From Bacteroidales bacterium (lineage in GTDB: Bacteria; Bacteroidota; Bacteroidia; Bacteroidales; GCA-2748055): a stretch of DNA of 7,985 nucleotides. Where the stretch lies: contig JAOZLK010000178.1 in assembly GCA_029934875.1 (NCBI GenBank), positions 1 to 7,985 on the forward strand, in the 5' to 3' direction. The notes under the pieces were generated by a model. That model ran no database searches and had not been told where the DNA came from. It was given only the letters and a program-made list of their open reading frames with translations. Position 1 is the stretch's first letter. Each line of letters starts with the position of its first letter. A program made the position numbers and the translations under genes. Below, in pieces: positions 7,134 to 7,985 of this stretch.

Positions 7134-7182
7134 CCAATAACGAATATCCAATAACCAATAACGAATATCCAATAACCAATAA
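7120..7182 (+). repeat. Array of nine tandem heptamers, CCAATAA / CGAATAT
   Basis: Nine consecutive 7-base units run in the order A-A-A-B-A-A-B-A-A, where A is CCAATAA and B is CGAATAT. Bases 7127-7147 and 7148-7168 are identical 21-base copies, flanked by partial copies. The array supplies the last codons and TAA stop (7131-7133) of the DUF1641 gene and reaches to 11 bases before the tusE ATG. Because 7 is not a multiple of 3, each frame meets a TAA within about 21 bases, so an array always ends translation whatever its entry frame. A single further A unit lies at 7506-7512, in the gap between tusE and dsrE2. Its role is unknown. Confidence 0.95.
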
Positions 7183-7193
7183 CAAAGAAAATT

Positions 7194-7505
7194 ATGGCAC
7201 AAAAAACGATTGCAGGACAAGCTGTAGATGTAAATGACGAAGGGTATCTGCTTGATGCTTCCCAGTGGAGCAGAGAAATTGCCGCCGAGATGGCCAAAGA
7301 GGAGGGGATCGATCTGACCGATAAGCATTACGAGGTTCTTGAATTTCTACGTAATGCAACTGAAAAGGGAGAGACACTCACCATTAGAAAGGTTGGGAAA
7401 TCAGGAATTACCGACATTAAAGGATTATATGCCTTGTTCCCCAAAGGTCCACTGAAGTTGTCATCTAAATTTGCAGGAATTTCCAAGCCTGCCAGTTGTG
7501 TATAA
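7194..7505 (+). CDS. tusE: TusE/DsrC-family sulfur carrier, single-cysteine form
   Basis: This 103-residue cytoplasmic protein carries sulfur as a persulfide on a cysteine next to the C-terminus. The family shows in the N-terminal DEGYLLDASQWS (15-26), LTDKHYEVLEFLR (41-53), LFPKGP (81-86) and the flexible arm AGISKPASCV (94-103), which lines up with the end of E. coli TusE. The penultimate Cys102 is CysA of DsrC proteins. The second DsrC cysteine, CysB, expected 11 residues earlier, is Ser91. Thus it cannot form the CysA-CysB disulfide that DsrC uses with dissimilatory sulfite reductase, and is better described as a TusE-like carrier. The middle is a few residues shorter than in E. coli TusE. 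Placed between SQR and DsrE2, it probably serves sulfide oxidation or sulfur trafficking rather than tRNA thiolation, although a tRNA role cannot be excluded. Confidence 0.9.
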   Translation: MAQKTIAGQAVDVNDEGYLLDASQWSREIAAEMAKEEGIDLTDKHYEVLEFLRNATEKGETLTIRKVGKSGITDIKGLYALFPKGPLKLSSKFAGISKPASCV

Positions 7506-7523
7506 CCAATAAATAAAAGAGAT

Positions 7524-7985
7524 ATGGCTAATAATGAGAATCCATTAAAAAAAGTATGCATTATCTGTGCCAAGGGCACCATTGAAGATGTATATGCAAC
7601 GCTGGTAATGGCCAATGGGGCTGTCATGGAGGGGATTGAAGCAAAGGTGTTTTTTACCTTCTTCGGACTCGATGCGATTACCAAAAAGCAGATGAATAAG
7701 ATCAAAACCGCAACTGTGGGTAATCCTGCCATGAGGGCACCGGGCGGACTGCCTTTCCCTACCATCCTGGGCGTGATACCAGGAGTTGAGGCCGGTGTGT
7801 CTGCAATGATGAAAAGTTCCATGGAGAAACTGGATATCCCACCTGTGGATGAGTTTCTTGAGATGATTACAGCCGGAGGAGGCGAGATTTACGCCTGTAA
7901 ACTGGCCATGGACATGTTCAAACTCGAGAAAGAGGATCTTTGGGATGAGGTGAAGGCTGTCCTCACCATTGGTGAATTCTATGGC
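7524..7985 (+). CDS. dsrE2: DsrE2-type (DsrE/F/H-like) sulfurtransferase, cut by window edge
   Basis: The visible 154 residues cover nearly the whole of a DsrE/DsrF/DrsH-like protein and run in frame to the right edge. Family marks are CIICAKGTIEDVYATLVMAN (12-31), FFTFFGLDAITKKQMNK (43-59), VGNPAM (65-70), VIPGVEAG (84-91) and IYACKLAMDMF (122-132). Cys125 in the last block is the likely sulfur-binding residue; Cys12 and Cys15 form an N-terminal CxxC that could bind metal or exchange disulfides. Members of this family take part in sulfur relay with TusA and rhodanese proteins in sulfur oxidisers. The ATG at 7524 is preceded by an A-rich stretch and lies 18 bases past the tusE stop, with one CCAATAA unit in the gap. 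Co-transcription with sqr and tusE is expected, and TusA or rhodanese genes may follow beyond the window. Confidence 0.88.
   Translation, partial: MANNENPLKKVCIICAKGTIEDVYATLVMANGAVMEGIEAKVFFTFFGLDAITKKQMNKIKTATVGNPAMRAPGGLPFPTILGVIPGVEAGVSAMMKSSMEKLDIPPVDEFLEMITAGGGEIYACKLAMDMFKLEKEDLWDEVKAVLTIGEFYG

Noticed and set aside
6875..7297. Minus-strand reading frame of 140 codons with repeated GYWIFVI peptides, and two shorter ones beside it
   Set aside because: They are translations of the complement of the CCAATAA heptamer array, over the DUF1641 and tusE genes, which have clear families and correct starts.
7328..7822. Minus-strand frame of 164 codons at the right end
   Set aside because: It lies opposite tusE and dsrE2, both with strong family motifs, and bridges the gap between them; it is a shadow frame.

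Overview
The window looks like a chromosomal stretch from a member of the Bacteroidota. This is an inference from three things: promoter-like TAnnTTTG elements, weak or absent Shine-Dalgarno sequences, and large secreted M14 peptidases carrying aspartate-rich calcium-type loops. No taxonomic marker gene is present, so the assignment rests on style.

Layout. The left two thirds is read on the minus strand. From right to left it holds a Crp/Fnr-family regulator (4380-5066), two secreted M14-carboxypeptidase-fold proteins 4 bases apart (2543-4327 and 799-2538), and the N-terminal third of a glutamine-hydrolysing asparagine synthetase (1-646, running off the left edge). The right third is read on the plus strand. 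It is a sulfur cassette: sulfide:quinone oxidoreductase (5212-6450), a DUF1641 protein (6462-7133), a TusE/DsrC-type sulfur carrier (7194-7505) and a DsrE2-type protein (7524 to the right edge).

How the parts fit. The regulator and the sulfur operon are divergent, with a 145-base control region between them holding two dyads: a 31-base one centred at 5121 and a 22-base one (TGTTA-N6-TAACA core) centred near 5174.5. The second wraps a TAnnTTTG -10-like element. The regulator keeps three of the four FNR-type iron-sulfur cysteine positions, with a phenylalanine at the fourth, so it may be a redox or sulfur sensor controlling the cassette. SQR would oxidise sulfide at the membrane, and the cytoplasmic TusE/DsrC and DsrE2 proteins would take over the persulfide sulfur. 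In the M14 pair, the downstream protein has a full zinc peptidase site, while the upstream one has lost all zinc ligands yet keeps the calcium-type loops: an enzyme and pseudoenzyme pair.

Other structure. An array of nine heptamers (CCAATAA / CGAATAT, 7120-7182) forms the end of the DUF1641 gene, supplies its stop codon and fills the gap before tusE. One more CCAATAA lies in the next gap. A strong stem-loop (748-774) lies beyond the M14 pair. No stretch over 300 bases lacks a gene, and no tRNA, rRNA, CRISPR array or insertion sequence was seen.
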